A stretch of 64,000 nt of DNA from Chryseolinea sp. H1M3-3 (GTDB lineage: Bacteria > Bacteroidota > Bacteroidia > Cytophagales > Cyclobacteriaceae), in assembly GCF_029360725.1 (NCBI RefSeq), contig NZ_JARKMY010000002.1:682001-746000 (forward strand), read 5' to 3'. Positions within the stretch are counted from its first letter, which is position 1, and each line of letters starts with the position of its first letter. Below are positions 8,632-17,532 of the stretch, piece after piece. A program made the position numbers and the translations under genes. Below the pieces are notes generated by a model that did not search any database, was not told the origin of the DNA, and was given only the letters and a program-made list of their open reading frames with translations.

Positions 8632-8680
8632 AAAAGTCCCGTAGTTAACCCGGGACCCCTTAATTTGGGATGCAAATGTA
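8632..8680 (-). promoter_or_regulatory. Promoter and leader hairpin of tRNA-Gln
   Basis: TACATTTG at 8680-8673 (minus strand) matches the Bacteroidota -7 consensus TAnnTTTG exactly; the -33 side is weak. Between it and the tRNA a 6-bp stem, GTCCCG (8656-8651) with CGGGAC (8641-8636), is followed at once by TTTTT and the first tRNA base. It resembles a weak terminator or a 5' leader removed by RNase P. Confidence 0.5.
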
Positions 8681-8717
8681 GAATTATTTTTCAGAAACTT
8701 TAACCCCTTGAAGAATT

Positions 8718-9293
8718 TTAGAGGTCTTTTTCTTCAACTGTGGCTGTTGCGTTATCCATAAATCCTTCAGCCCAGAAGCGGTATTTGTCGAGAATGGAAA
8801 TTACCGCGTTTCGAAGGTGACGGCTGTTCTGGAAATCGATTGAACCGTATTGGGTAGTTGCGTAACCTTGCCAGATAGACCGATTCTGACGTCGATCGTA
8901 GAATTGAATCAGCAGGGTACCTTGGTTTAAATTGAATTTTTGTGGATCATAATCCACATTTTCATTTTGATTTCTTACCCAGTCTTCAATTTCAGGTTGA
9001 ATGTATCCATTGAATTTAAGACTGTCGTCGAACATTTTAAAACCGACAATCAAATGTGGCTTATTTGAATTTTGCCTATAACCGAGAAATTTCATCCGGG
9101 CTACAATAGATTTTTCAATAACATCATTTGTCATGGTTGAGTCGCCGGGGCCTGCTGGCTTCATGATATCGAACGTTCGATACTTTTTGAAATTCCCTTT
9201 ATAGCTATAATCATACTCCACAGGCAACTCCTTATAGCCAAGGCAGGAAGTAAATAAAATGAGGGTGACAAAGGCAGGATAGATCTTCTTCAT
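8718..9293 (-). CDS. DUF4136 family lipoprotein
   Basis: A 191-residue lipoprotein: the signal ends with lipobox FTSC (Cys17). The body has the DUF4136 layout, an early D-x-SY strand (VEYDYSYKGNFKKYRTFDI), a central helix with ARMKFLGYRQNSNKPHLIVGF, and a late block GTLLIQFYDRRQNRSIWQGYA followed by a helix before RFWAEG. The role of the family is unknown; members sit in the periplasm or outer membrane. It follows purL by 57 bp on the same strand and may be its distal operon gene. Confidence 0.85.
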   Translation of the reverse strand: MKKIYPAFVTLILFTSCLGYKELPVEYDYSYKGNFKKYRTFDIMKPAGPGDSTMTNDVIEKSIVARMKFLGYRQNSNKPHLIVGFKMFDDSLKFNGYIQPEIEDWVRNQNENVDYDPQKFNLNQGTLLIQFYDRRQNRSIWQGYATTQYGSIDFQNSRHLRNAVISILDKYRFWAEGFMDNATATVEEKDL

Positions 9294-9350
9294 AGGTCCG
9301 ACTCGTTTAACTTAGGATGAAGATAAGGTTATTCATCATCCGGTACAACA

Positions 9351-12300
9351 TTAGGTATTAACCTTTTGTTGGACATTTTGAAAATGTTTTTTTATCCAAT
9401 CTCTGGCGTTGACAAACGGTTCTATCCAGGGAGAAATTTCATCGGCCGTTCTTGCAGAAGGATAGTATGGCCAGTTCCAGGGGAAGAGTGATCTTTCTAA
9501 ATGCGGCATGATCGCCAAATGCCTGCCATCTTTTGAACACAAAGCGGCTACTGCATAATCAGAATCATTTGGATTACCAGGATATTCAGCATAGGAAAAT
9601 TCGGCAGCCACCTGGTATAAAGATTTGTCGGATGGCAAACGGAATCTTCCTTCACCATGGGCTACCCAAATGCCTAGCCTTGCTCCGGCCATGCTCTTTA
9701 ACAGCACCGAGTTGTTGGTAGGAATAGTGACATTAATAAAGGTTGACTCAAATTTCTCAGAGCCATTATGGTTCATGCGGGGATGGTCTTTCCATTCAGG
9801 GTATACCAATCCGAGTTCCATCATCAACTGGCACCCGTTACATACACCCAAACTCAAAGTATCTTTTCGATTGTAAAAATTCTCGAGCGATTGTTTCGCT
9901 TTAGGATTATAAAGAAACGCCCCTGCCCATCCCTTTGCCGATCCTAACACATCTGAATTGGAGAAACCACCAACAAATACAATCAGGTTGATATCAGTAA
10001 GATCTTCACGGCCAGATACCAGGTCGGTCATATGAACATCTTTTACGTCAAAGCCTGCGAGATAAAGTGTGTACGCCATTTCACGGTCGCCGTTCACGCC
10101 TTTTTCCCGAATAATGGCAGCGCGTAGCCCGGATGATTTTCGTCGTGATGGGTCAATGCCGAAGGTTTTAAATGTTCCATCAAAACTTGCTGGAAAAGCA
10201 TACTTCAGGATTTGATGTTTATAGTTATGATAACGTTTTTCTGCGTGTGCTACGGGGCGTTGTTTCGCGTCTAGCAAGTAAGAAGTTTTGAACCAGGTGT
10301 CACGCAGTTCATCAATATCAAAAATGATCAGTTCGTTGCGATGATGGATTGATATTTTCCGCTCATCAGAAACATGACCGAGAATTTGCGCCTTGACACC
10401 CCGTTGTGTGAGCAACGCCATGACTTCATTCTCGTTTGAAGTTTGGAAGATAACACCTGGATTTTCACTGAAAAGAATTTTAACCAGATCATCCCCCAGT
10501 ACCTGAAGATCGAGGGTTAAGCCAGTATCAGGTCTTGCGAAGCACATCTCCAGTAATGTAGTAACCATTCCGCCTTCAGAAATATCATGTCCAGCCAAAA
10601 TCAAGTCGTTTTGGATCAGGTTCTGAATCGCCTCAAATGACTTAACAAAATAAGCATCATCTTTTATAGTAGGAACTTCATTCCCTAACAAATTCAGGAT
10701 TTGCGCAAAGCTGCTTCCACCAAGTTTTTTACTATCGCCTGAGAGATCGACATAAATTATTTTTGAGCCGCCGAGCGGCTGTAATACAGGAGAAACTGTT
10801 TGTCGAAGATTGTTGACTTCTGCAACAGCAGAAATGATTACTGTTCCGGGAGCATACACAACATCGCCATCGGGATACTTTTGAGTCATCGATAAGGAAT
10901 CTTTTCCTGTTGGAATATTAATACCGAGGTTAATGGCGAAATTGCTTACAGCCTCCACCGCCTTATAGAGTCTCGCATCTTCTCCGCTGTTTTTAGATGG
11001 CCACATCCAGTTCGCGCTTAACGACACACCTTTCAATCCGTGGGTGAGTGGAGACCAGACGATATTTGTAAGAGATTCTGCAATGGCAAGTTTACTGCCT
11101 GCCACCGGGTCGATAAGAGAAGCAGCCGGCGCGTGGCCAATCGCTGTTGCTATGCCCTTGTTGCTTAAGAAATCCAATGCCATAACGGCTACGTTGTTTA
11201 ACGGCAGTTGAATAGGCCCACAAGTTTGTTGTGTTGCAACTTTTCCTGAAACAGAGCGGTCAACTTTGTTAGTAAGCCAGTCTTTACAGCTTACTGATTC
11301 AAGTTGTAAAACATGTTTTACATAATCATGCAGTTTTTTGATATCGTAGTGCACTGCGGCGTAGGGTATAGGCTGCGTTGTGTCTACAATAACCGTTTTT
11401 GGGGATGAACCAAAAAGATGATTTACCTGAAGATCAAATGGTTTTTTACTTTGATTTTTCTTTTCAAAAATTAGTCTGTGATCGCCGGTCGCTTCTCCCA
11501 CAACATAAAAAGGCGCACGTTCCCGTTCAGAGATTTTTTGAAGTGTAGCGGCGTCCTTTTCCGAGATAGCTAAGCCCATCCGCTCCTGAGATTCATTGCT
11601 GATGATTTCTTTGTCAGATAAAGTTGGATCGCCGATGGGTAGTTTGTCAATATGAACTACCCCGCCGGTCTCTTCCAATAATTCCGAAAGGCAATTCAAA
11701 TGGCCACCTGCGCCGTGATCATGAATGGATACGATGAGGTTGACATCCGATTCTACCATGCCACGAATTGCATTCATTACACGCTTTTGCATTTCAGGAT
11801 TGGATCGTTGAATAGCATTCAGCTCGATCGCATTTCCATATTCACCTGTGGCGACTGACGACACAGCGCCTCCCCCCATACCAATTCTATAATTATCTCC
11901 ACCGAGCAAGACAATTTTATCGCCAGACTTCAAGTGTTCTTTTTTTGAATCTTTTTCTTTTCCGAATCCAACACCGCCTGCCAGCATAATGACTTTGTCA
12001 AATCCAAATTTCTTGTCGGCTTCAAAATGTTCGAAGGTAAGAACGCTGCCGCAGATTAACGGCTGACCAAATTTGTTACCAAAGTCGGATGCGCCATCGG
12101 AAGCTTTAATCAGAATCTCTTCGGGTGTCTGATACAACCACTTTCTTTCCCTGAATTTTTTTTCCCACGGCCGTTCACCTTCGAGGCGAGGGTAGGAGGT
12201 TATGTAAACAGCTGTTCCTGCCAGCGGCAAAGATCCTTTTCCACCTGCAAGTCTATCACGGATTTCTCCTCCAGAACCAGTGGCCGCTCCGTTAAAAGGT

Positions 12301-13067
12301 TCGACAGTAGTGGGAAAATTATGCGTCTCGGCTTTTACTGAAATAACTGAATCAATGTCTTCGACTTGAAAATAATCCGGTATATCCTGCCGGGCAGGTG
12401 CAAATTGTTCAATTGTGGGGCCTTTTATAAAAGCAACGTTGTCTTTATAAGCTGAAACGAGCAAGTTTGGATTTTCCTTCGCGGTCTTTTTTATTAATTG
12501 GAAAAGAGTGAGTTCTTTTTCCTGGCCATCTATAATGAATGTTCCATTAAAAATTTTATGCCGGCAATGTTCCGAATTTACTTGTGAGAAACCGAACACC
12601 TCACTGTCGGTAAGTTTACGCCCAAGTTGTTTGCTAACGTTTTCGAGATATTCAATTTCTTCTGCGCTAAGCGCAAGCCCCTGCGCTTTACTGTAGGCGG
12701 CGAGATCATCAACTTCAAGAATAGGCTCAGGCACATGTAAAATGGTAAAGATTTCCTGGTTGAGGGAAGTGTAAAGCACTTCAAGCATCCGATCATATTT
12801 TATAGTTGCTGAGCCAACAATTTTAAACTCCTCGATTCGCTGAATGCCTGCAATTCCCATTGTTTGCGTCATCTCAACTGCGTTGGTACTCCACGGTGTT
12901 ACCATTTCTTTCCGTGGGCCGATGAAGTTTCCGTTCAAATTTTTATCGGCAAGCGGCTCCGCACCACTAAAAAGCCAGGTAAGCTTTTGGATGTCAGAAT
13001 TTTGTAAAGGTTGTGCCATTCCAACCGCGTAGAGCTTGTCGGCTTTTGAACGAAAAAATTGAATCAT
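9351..13067 (-). CDS. purL: Phosphoribosylformylglycinamidine synthase, large single-chain form
   Basis: Converts FGAR, glutamine and ATP into FGAM in purine synthesis. The 1238-residue chain is the full-length PurL with its own glutaminase, so no PurS or PurQ is needed. Visible parts are the linker motif SEHCRHKIFNG near residue 167, the ATP and substrate region KAETHNFPTTVEPFNGAATGSGGEIRD, the second synthase half (DGDVVYAPGTVII), and the glutaminase domain near the C-terminus with nucleophile Cys in GVCNGCQLM, plus HGEGRF and the HLERSLFPWNW His-x-Glu pair. Length is close to other Bacteroidota PurL. No purine gene neighbours. Confidence 0.97.
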   Translation of the reverse strand: MIQFFRSKADKLYAVGMAQPLQNSDIQKLTWLFSGAEPLADKNLNGNFIGPRKEMVTPWSTNAVEMTQTMGIAGIQRIEEFKIVGSATIKYDRMLEVLYTSLNQEIFTILHVPEPILEVDDLAAYSKAQGLALSAEEIEYLENVSKQLGRKLTDSEVFGFSQVNSEHCRHKIFNGTFIIDGQEKELTLFQLIKKTAKENPNLLVSAYKDNVAFIKGPTIEQFAPARQDIPDYFQVEDIDSVISVKAETHNFPTTVEPFNGAATGSGGEIRDRLAGGKGSLPLAGTAVYITSYPRLEGERPWEKKFRERKWLYQTPEEILIKASDGASDFGNKFGQPLICGSVLTFEHFEADKKFGFDKVIMLAGGVGFGKEKDSKKEHLKSGDKIVLLGGDNYRIGMGGGAVSSVATGEYGNAIELNAIQRSNPEMQKRVMNAIRGMVESDVNLIVSIHDHGAGGHLNCLSELLEETGGVVHIDKLPIGDPTLSDKEIISNESQERMGLAISEKDAATLQKISERERAPFYVVGEATGDHRLIFEKKNQSKKPFDLQVNHLFGSSPKTVIVDTTQPIPYAAVHYDIKKLHDYVKHVLQLESVSCKDWLTNKVDRSVSGKVATQQTCGPIQLPLNNVAVMALDFLSNKGIATAIGHAPAASLIDPVAGSKLAIAESLTNIVWSPLTHGLKGVSLSANWMWPSKNSGEDARLYKAVEAVSNFAINLGINIPTGKDSLSMTQKYPDGDVVYAPGTVIISAVAEVNNLRQTVSPVLQPLGGSKIIYVDLSGDSKKLGGSSFAQILNLLGNEVPTIKDDAYFVKSFEAIQNLIQNDLILAGHDISEGGMVTTLLEMCFARPDTGLTLDLQVLGDDLVKILFSENPGVIFQTSNENEVMALLTQRGVKAQILGHVSDERKISIHHRNELIIFDIDELRDTWFKTSYLLDAKQRPVAHAEKRYHNYKHQILKYAFPASFDGTFKTFGIDPSRRKSSGLRAAIIREKGVNGDREMAYTLYLAGFDVKDVHMTDLVSGREDLTDINLIVFVGGFSNSDVLGSAKGWAGAFLYNPKAKQSLENFYNRKDTLSLGVCNGCQLMMELGLVYPEWKDHPRMNHNGSEKFESTFINVTIPTNNSVLLKSMAGARLGIWVAHGEGRFRLPSDKSLYQVAAEFSYAEYPGNPNDSDYAVAALCSKDGRHLAIMPHLERSLFPWNWPYYPSARTADEISPWIEPFVNARDWIKKHFQNVQQKVNT

Positions 13068-13180
13068 GGGTGAGTTAAATTGAGCCGCAAAAATACACGC
13101 ATTTCACAGGAATCGGAGAGAATTTTTGCAAATAATAAGCATATGTACCGTAACATCAGGATGAAACCGTTGACGTTGTC

Positions 13181-13987
13181 TCAGCGCAGCTTATTTAACA
13201 AAATCCGGCCACTCTCGGCAATGAGCCCCGTATGTCCAACCGCAGGTGTCTCGAAGGTGTAATGATTAAGTTTATTTAATAGGGATTCCATATTTTTTGG
13301 CTGGATCACTTTATCGTACTGCCCAACAATCATTGTTAAACTAATTTTATAATGGTTGATTAATGATGCAAGTTGATTGATATCAAAACGTAAATGCCGG
13401 AACACGACCCATGTGTGATATACTCGGTTTCGCTTTTCTTCTGAATTCATTTGATAGGCTGCAAATTTCAATAACCCCTTATCTGCTAATCCTAAAGCAT
13501 TAAGCGTCTTTAAAATCGACTCAAATCTCTCCGGATGATGGATCATGCTTTTGAAAAATTTTCGAAATAACAACGGATATGTAGCCAAGCTATACCAAAA
13601 GCTTGTTTTAATTCCATCAGGCGCTAACAAAATTATTTCTTCTATCCTGTGCGGAAAAGCTTCCAAGGTGGCTAACGCAAATTTTCCGCCCATGCTGAAC
13701 CCGACAACTGAAAATTTCTCAATCTGATTTTCTTTTAAAAATTCTTGCATCGTTTCCTTCCAATGCCCTTTCTCCAGAGGCGATTCGCCATATCCCCAGG
13801 TACTCTGACCATGGAAATAGAGATCAAATATGTAAGCCGTATAATGGCCCATAAGCAAGCTGGATAAGGAATGGAAACTATAATTATCCTGTCCAAACCC
13901 ATGGAACATTATTAACTTCCGCGGTCCGTTTCCCAGCGTTTTGTAATGAAGCTTCGAATTTTTGAACTGAAAGAACCGTGAGGACAT
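13181..13987 (-). CDS. Alpha/beta hydrolase
   Basis: A 268-residue hydrolase of unknown substrate. The oxyanion strand is KLIMFHGFGQDNYSF, the nucleophile elbow VVGFSMGGKFAL (Ser in G-x-S-x-G), the acid Asp in MIVGQYDKVI and the His in AVGHTGLIAE, giving a complete triad. The frame is open up to a TTG at 14050, but the first ATG (13987, MSSRFFQFKNSKLHY) gives the normal first strand, so I used it. Divergent from the kinase gene at 14154. Confidence 0.85.
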   Translation of the reverse strand: MSSRFFQFKNSKLHYKTLGNGPRKLIMFHGFGQDNYSFHSLSSLLMGHYTAYIFDLYFHGQSTWGYGESPLEKGHWKETMQEFLKENQIEKFSVVGFSMGGKFALATLEAFPHRIEEIILLAPDGIKTSFWYSLATYPLLFRKFFKSMIHHPERFESILKTLNALGLADKGLLKFAAYQMNSEEKRNRVYHTWVVFRHLRFDINQLASLINHYKISLTMIVGQYDKVIQPKNMESLLNKLNHYTFETPAVGHTGLIAESGRILLNKLR

Positions 13988-14153
13988 GGGATAATAATCG
14001 CGATTATTATTTAAAACGCTAACAAGGAAGCTGAAACTTTTTAATGCCAATGACTTATTCCATATTCCAATTCTATTTATTGCTAAATTCGAAGCATAAG
14101 AATTTCGTGGCTGTAATTGTCCTCAACAACTAACATGCGATTTCGTCGAAGCG

Positions 14154-16037
14154 GTGAATAAAGGATTAAATCTTTTGGAAACGAATATAGATCCACAGGT
14201 AATATTCTCAATTTTTGAGTTATCATCTGAAGTTACCTGGGTATTGCATGGGAATGAATATGCTTGTTACGCATCTCAAGAACAAAAATCCAAATTTGGA
14301 ATTCCCGAGCCCGTGACTGTTGATTTTTGGTTGTCGAGGATCCATCCGGAGGATAAAGAGCGCGTGGTAAAAGGTTTTAGTGAAGCGATTAAAAATAAGA
14401 AAACTGTTTTCTTTCAGCATGAATACCGGTTTAAAGGCCGTGATGAGACGTACTACCATGTGCTGGATAAATTAAAATTTATTAGAAATTCCAGTGGCAA
14501 AGTAAAAACCGCTATCGGCGTATGGAAAGACATCACTGACATTGTTCAGAAGCAAGTTAAGCTGGAAAGCACCAACAGTGCGATGGAGATTGACAGATCT
14601 CGGTTTAAACTGATTTCGGAAATGTCAAATGCGGCCATGTGGGAGCAGGATTTTGCCACTGGAAGAATAAATTGGTTTGCAGGAAGTAACGCGTTGGAAG
14701 AATTTGGCCTTAGCAAAGAGGACTATACACATGAGGATTGGAAAGCGTCTATCCATGTGGAGGATCGTGAGCGGGTCATTCGGTATTTTGATTATATCAT
14801 AACATCAGGTGCTCGTAGGTTTGTTGACGTTTATCGAGTTCGAAAAGTAACCGGAAAATATGCGTGGATGATGGATCAAGCTACTATTATTCGTGATGTC
14901 AACGGTAAGGCTGTACGAGCGTTAGGCGGCTGGATGGATATTACCCGAGAGAGGACCCGTGAGCAGGTGTTGGAAAAGGCACTTCAATATCAACGGAACT
15001 TGAATGAGCAGTTGATGTTAAGTGAAGCGAATTTAAATGCGACGATCAACAATACAACTTTACTAGTATGGTCAGTGAATAAAGATTATACATTGATTGC
15101 CTTCAATGAGCCAGTTAAGAATTATTTCCAAACTAATTATGGTCTTGAGCTGAAGCAAGGCGAAAAGATGATTAAGGATGACACGACTGATTCTGAGTTG
15201 ATACGCCTCCGAAAAAAATGGGCAAGCCGTTATAATCGCGCATTGAGTGGAGAAGTATTTAAGGAGTCGCAACAAAACAACGACCGATATATGGATTATT
15301 CACTGAGTCCAATTATTGGTCGAAATGGTATTACAGGTGTTTCTGTTTTTGCAGAAGATGTTACGGAACGAATTCAGAAGGAAAGAGAACTTGCAAAGGC
15401 GAACAAAACAATTGGTGAATTGAAATTAATGGCGTTACGGTCAGTGATGAATCCTCACTTTGTTTTTAACGCACTTAATTCGATACAATATTTTATAGCA
15501 AAAAATGACAGGCTCAATGCAATTAACTACTTGTCGACATTCTCAAAATTGATACGCGGCATTTTAACAAATTCAGTAAGTAATAAAGTTAAGCTTTCAG
15601 AAGAAATTGAACTTATAAAACATTATGTGAATCTTGAGCTGCTGAGGTTTGAAAACAAATTTGATTTTATACTTACTATCGGACCTGAACTCGAAATCGA
15701 TAACATTGAAATTCCGTCCCTGTTAATTCAGCCGTATGTTGAAAACGCCATTCTTCATGGGCTATATAATAAACCAACAAAAGGTACTCTCCGTATCGCG
15801 GTCCATGAGGATCAGGGCTTCCTTCTTTTTGAAATCGAAGATGACGGCGTCGGACGCGAAACGGCTCAAAAACTGCGTCAGCAAAATTTTCCTCAGCACA
15901 AATCCATGGGCACTATTTTGACAGAAGAACGGTTAAGACTAATTAACCTCGAAGAAAAAGCTTCTTTCGAAATTATAGATCTTTTCAAAGATGAACTGCC
16001 GGCGGGCACGTTAGTGAAGATTTGGGTAGCTATGTAA
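14154..16037 (+). CDS. Cytosolic multi-PAS sensor histidine kinase (LytS type)
   Basis: A 627-residue kinase with no membrane segment. Three PAS-type domains occupy about residues 20-135, 150-270 and 285-410; the first two end with PAC-like strands (AIGVWKDITDI, ALGGWMDITRE). The kinase core is of the His_kinase/LytS class: phospho-acceptor His in SVMNPHFVFNALNSIQYF (about 430-447) and an ATPase domain with QPYVENAILHGL and EDDGVGRE. The start is GTG at 14154; no better ATG precedes the first PAS. It probably phosphorylates the LytTR regulator encoded 71 bp downstream. Confidence 0.9.
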   Translation: MNKGLNLLETNIDPQVIFSIFELSSEVTWVLHGNEYACYASQEQKSKFGIPEPVTVDFWLSRIHPEDKERVVKGFSEAIKNKKTVFFQHEYRFKGRDETYYHVLDKLKFIRNSSGKVKTAIGVWKDITDIVQKQVKLESTNSAMEIDRSRFKLISEMSNAAMWEQDFATGRINWFAGSNALEEFGLSKEDYTHEDWKASIHVEDRERVIRYFDYIITSGARRFVDVYRVRKVTGKYAWMMDQATIIRDVNGKAVRALGGWMDITRERTREQVLEKALQYQRNLNEQLMLSEANLNATINNTTLLVWSVNKDYTLIAFNEPVKNYFQTNYGLELKQGEKMIKDDTTDSELIRLRKKWASRYNRALSGEVFKESQQNNDRYMDYSLSPIIGRNGITGVSVFAEDVTERIQKERELAKANKTIGELKLMALRSVMNPHFVFNALNSIQYFIAKNDRLNAINYLSTFSKLIRGILTNSVSNKVKLSEEIELIKHYVNLELLRFENKFDFILTIGPELEIDNIEIPSLLIQPYVENAILHGLYNKPTKGTLRIAVHEDQGFLLFEIEDDGVGRETAQKLRQQNFPQHKSMGTILTEERLRLINLEEKASFEIIDLFKDELPAGTLVKIWVAM

Positions 16038-16108
16038 GAAATTACAGCTTTCTTAACAACTTGGAATGCAGTCTTTAATTACGTTTGAGCGTGGATAACA
16101 GACCCTCT

Positions 16109-16861
16109 ATGTTGAAAGCGATAATTGTCGATGATGAGGCAAAAGCCAGGGAAAATCTCCAGTTACTTTTACAGGATTTCGTCAAAGGTGTCGAAGTAGT
16201 TGCCTTATGCCAGAATATTGCTGAAGCTGTAGAGGCTGTGGCTGTTCATGCTCCACAAGTTGTATTTCTTGATATTCAGTTGCAGCGTGAAACCGGCTTC
16301 GATCTTTTAACAAAATTGAAGGAGGTAAATTTCGAGGTGATATTCACAACGGCTTACACCGAATATGCAATCAAGGCTTTTAAATTTTCCGCGATTGATT
16401 ATTTGCTGAAGCCCATTGACATTGATGAACTAATCAAGGCGGTGGGGAAAGTAGAAAAGCGTGTTGGTAACAATATGACCAGCCGCTTGACAGAACTTGT
16501 TCAAAACTTGAAACATGGTTCATCAGAAAACTTTAAAATTGCTTTACCAACATTAGAAGGATTAGTTTTTGTCAATGTAAAAGACATCCTTTACTGTGAA
16601 GCTTCAAGTAATTACACACAGATTTTTACCACAGAAGAAAAGTATTTAGTTAGCAAGACTTTGAAAGAATACGATGAGTTGTTATCGGACCATAATTTTT
16701 TCCGCATCCATAACTCATATCTGATCAATATTAATTCAATAAAAAAATATGTAAAAGGAGAAGGCGGCTATGTCGTATTAAATAACAATATATCGCTGGA
16801 TGTCTCTAAACGAAAAAAAGAAGCTTTTTTAAACAGAATTGGTGTTCGAAGCACGAATTAA
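16109..16861 (+). CDS. LytTR family response regulator
   Basis: Partner of the upstream kinase. The receiver domain begins LKAIIVDDEAKAREN; the phospho-acceptor is Asp55 in VVFLDIQLQRETGF, and the conserved Lys is in IDYLLKPID. The LytTR DNA-binding domain covers about residues 140-245 and includes ILYCEASSNYTQIF and FFRIHNSYLININSI. The open frame starts at a TTG (16085), but the ATG at 16109 gives the canonical receiver start. A hairpin with U-run follows at 16880-16907. The signal and target genes are not evident from the context. Confidence 0.93.
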   Translation: MLKAIIVDDEAKARENLQLLLQDFVKGVEVVALCQNIAEAVEAVAVHAPQVVFLDIQLQRETGFDLLTKLKEVNFEVIFTTAYTEYAIKAFKFSAIDYLLKPIDIDELIKAVGKVEKRVGNNMTSRLTELVQNLKHGSSENFKIALPTLEGLVFVNVKDILYCEASSNYTQIFTTEEKYLVSKTLKEYDELLSDHNFFRIHNSYLININSIKKYVKGEGGYVVLNNNISLDVSKRKKEAFLNRIGVRSTN

Positions 16862-16879
16862 CCAACGGTTGAACGCGGT

Positions 16880-16907
16880 CTACTTTTTCATAGAAGTAGT
16901 ATTTTTT
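16880..16907 (+). terminator. Terminator of the kinase-regulator operon
   Basis: CTACTT (16880-16885) pairs with AAGTAG (16894-16899) across an 8-nt loop and is followed by TATTTTTT. It begins 18 bp past the regulator stop. Confidence 0.6.
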
Positions 16908-16978
16908 GATCCAAGATCAAAGTTCGTCCAAATAGGACTTGTAGTTTAAGGCCTGCGATTTTTTAAGACCAAGACAAA

Positions 16979-17173
16979 ATGAGTAAGAAAAAATTTAAAA
17001 GTGAATGTATTAAAATTTACGTAAACAGTACGGTGGGCTCCGTTGCCGTTGAGTGGTTCGCGCCATCAACACACGAAGATCGTGAAACCCTTACTAAAGG
17101 ATTTTACGGACGGAATGAAAACGAACTCATTCGCTGGATCGGAATGTGGAATTGGAAAATAAAACAGAATTGA
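16979..17173 (+). CDS. Small orphan protein, 64 aa
   Basis: A basic N-terminus (MSKKKFKSECIKIYV) is followed by a beta-like stretch (NSTVGSVAVEWFAPS) and a Trp-rich end (IRWIGMWNWKIKQN). It is bounded by a terminator on each side (16880-16907 and 17194-17221), so it appears to be its own transcription unit, which supports it as a real gene. I do not recognise a family. Confidence 0.45.
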   Translation: MSKKKFKSECIKIYVNSTVGSVAVEWFAPSTHEDRETLTKGFYGRNENELIRWIGMWNWKIKQN

Positions 17174-17193
17174 TGGCATTTCTCGTATATAAA

Positions 17194-17221
17194 AAGTCCT
17201 GGTTATGCCAGGACTTTTTTT
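17194..17221 (+). terminator. Strong intrinsic terminator
   Basis: AAGTCCTGG (17194-17202) and CCAGGACTT (17208-17216) form a perfect 9-bp stem with a 5-nt loop, followed by T's to 17221 and preceded by A's, so it could work in both directions. It lies 20 bp past the 64-aa gene. Confidence 0.85.
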
Positions 17222-17532
17222 ATGGTTTTTATTGTGGAATGAAAACGCTTCCACTTACTAAACCAATCATCCAGATACTAATTCAAACCATCCAGCTAAT
17301 CGTTTTAGGTCGGCAGATAGTCTCTTCTACCATACCTTTACCCTCGGATAGTAGAATTTCTTGCGATTTAGGTTAGGGTTTAGGTTTGCAAGAATAATTA
17401 AAGGCCTAGTGGTAGACGACCACAAGGCCTTTATTTTTTTGTAGAAGAGTGTCTGCTGGCCCGCATAATCAATAACGCTGGCTTCAGATGATTAACAAGT
17501 GCCAAGAAGCAAACTTATTAACAGAGGATGAA
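17222..17532. terminator. Spacer with an orphan terminator at 17400-17440
   Basis: AAAGGCCT (17400-17407) plus GTGGT (17409-17413) pair with ACCAC (17419-17423) plus AGGCCTTT (17425-17432), followed on the plus strand by ATTTTTTT. No plus-strand gene ends just before it. On the minus strand it lies 93 bp past the end of a Gfo/Idh gene, with only a weak T-tract. The rest of the spacer shows nothing coding that I trust. Confidence 0.6.

Noticed and set aside
17146-17376. 76-codon plus-strand frame
   Set aside because: It runs straight through the strong terminator at 17194-17221 and has no family support.
17365-17391. Telomere-like TTTAGG/TTAGGG repeats
   Set aside because: Only three imperfect units inside a bacterial spacer; chance.
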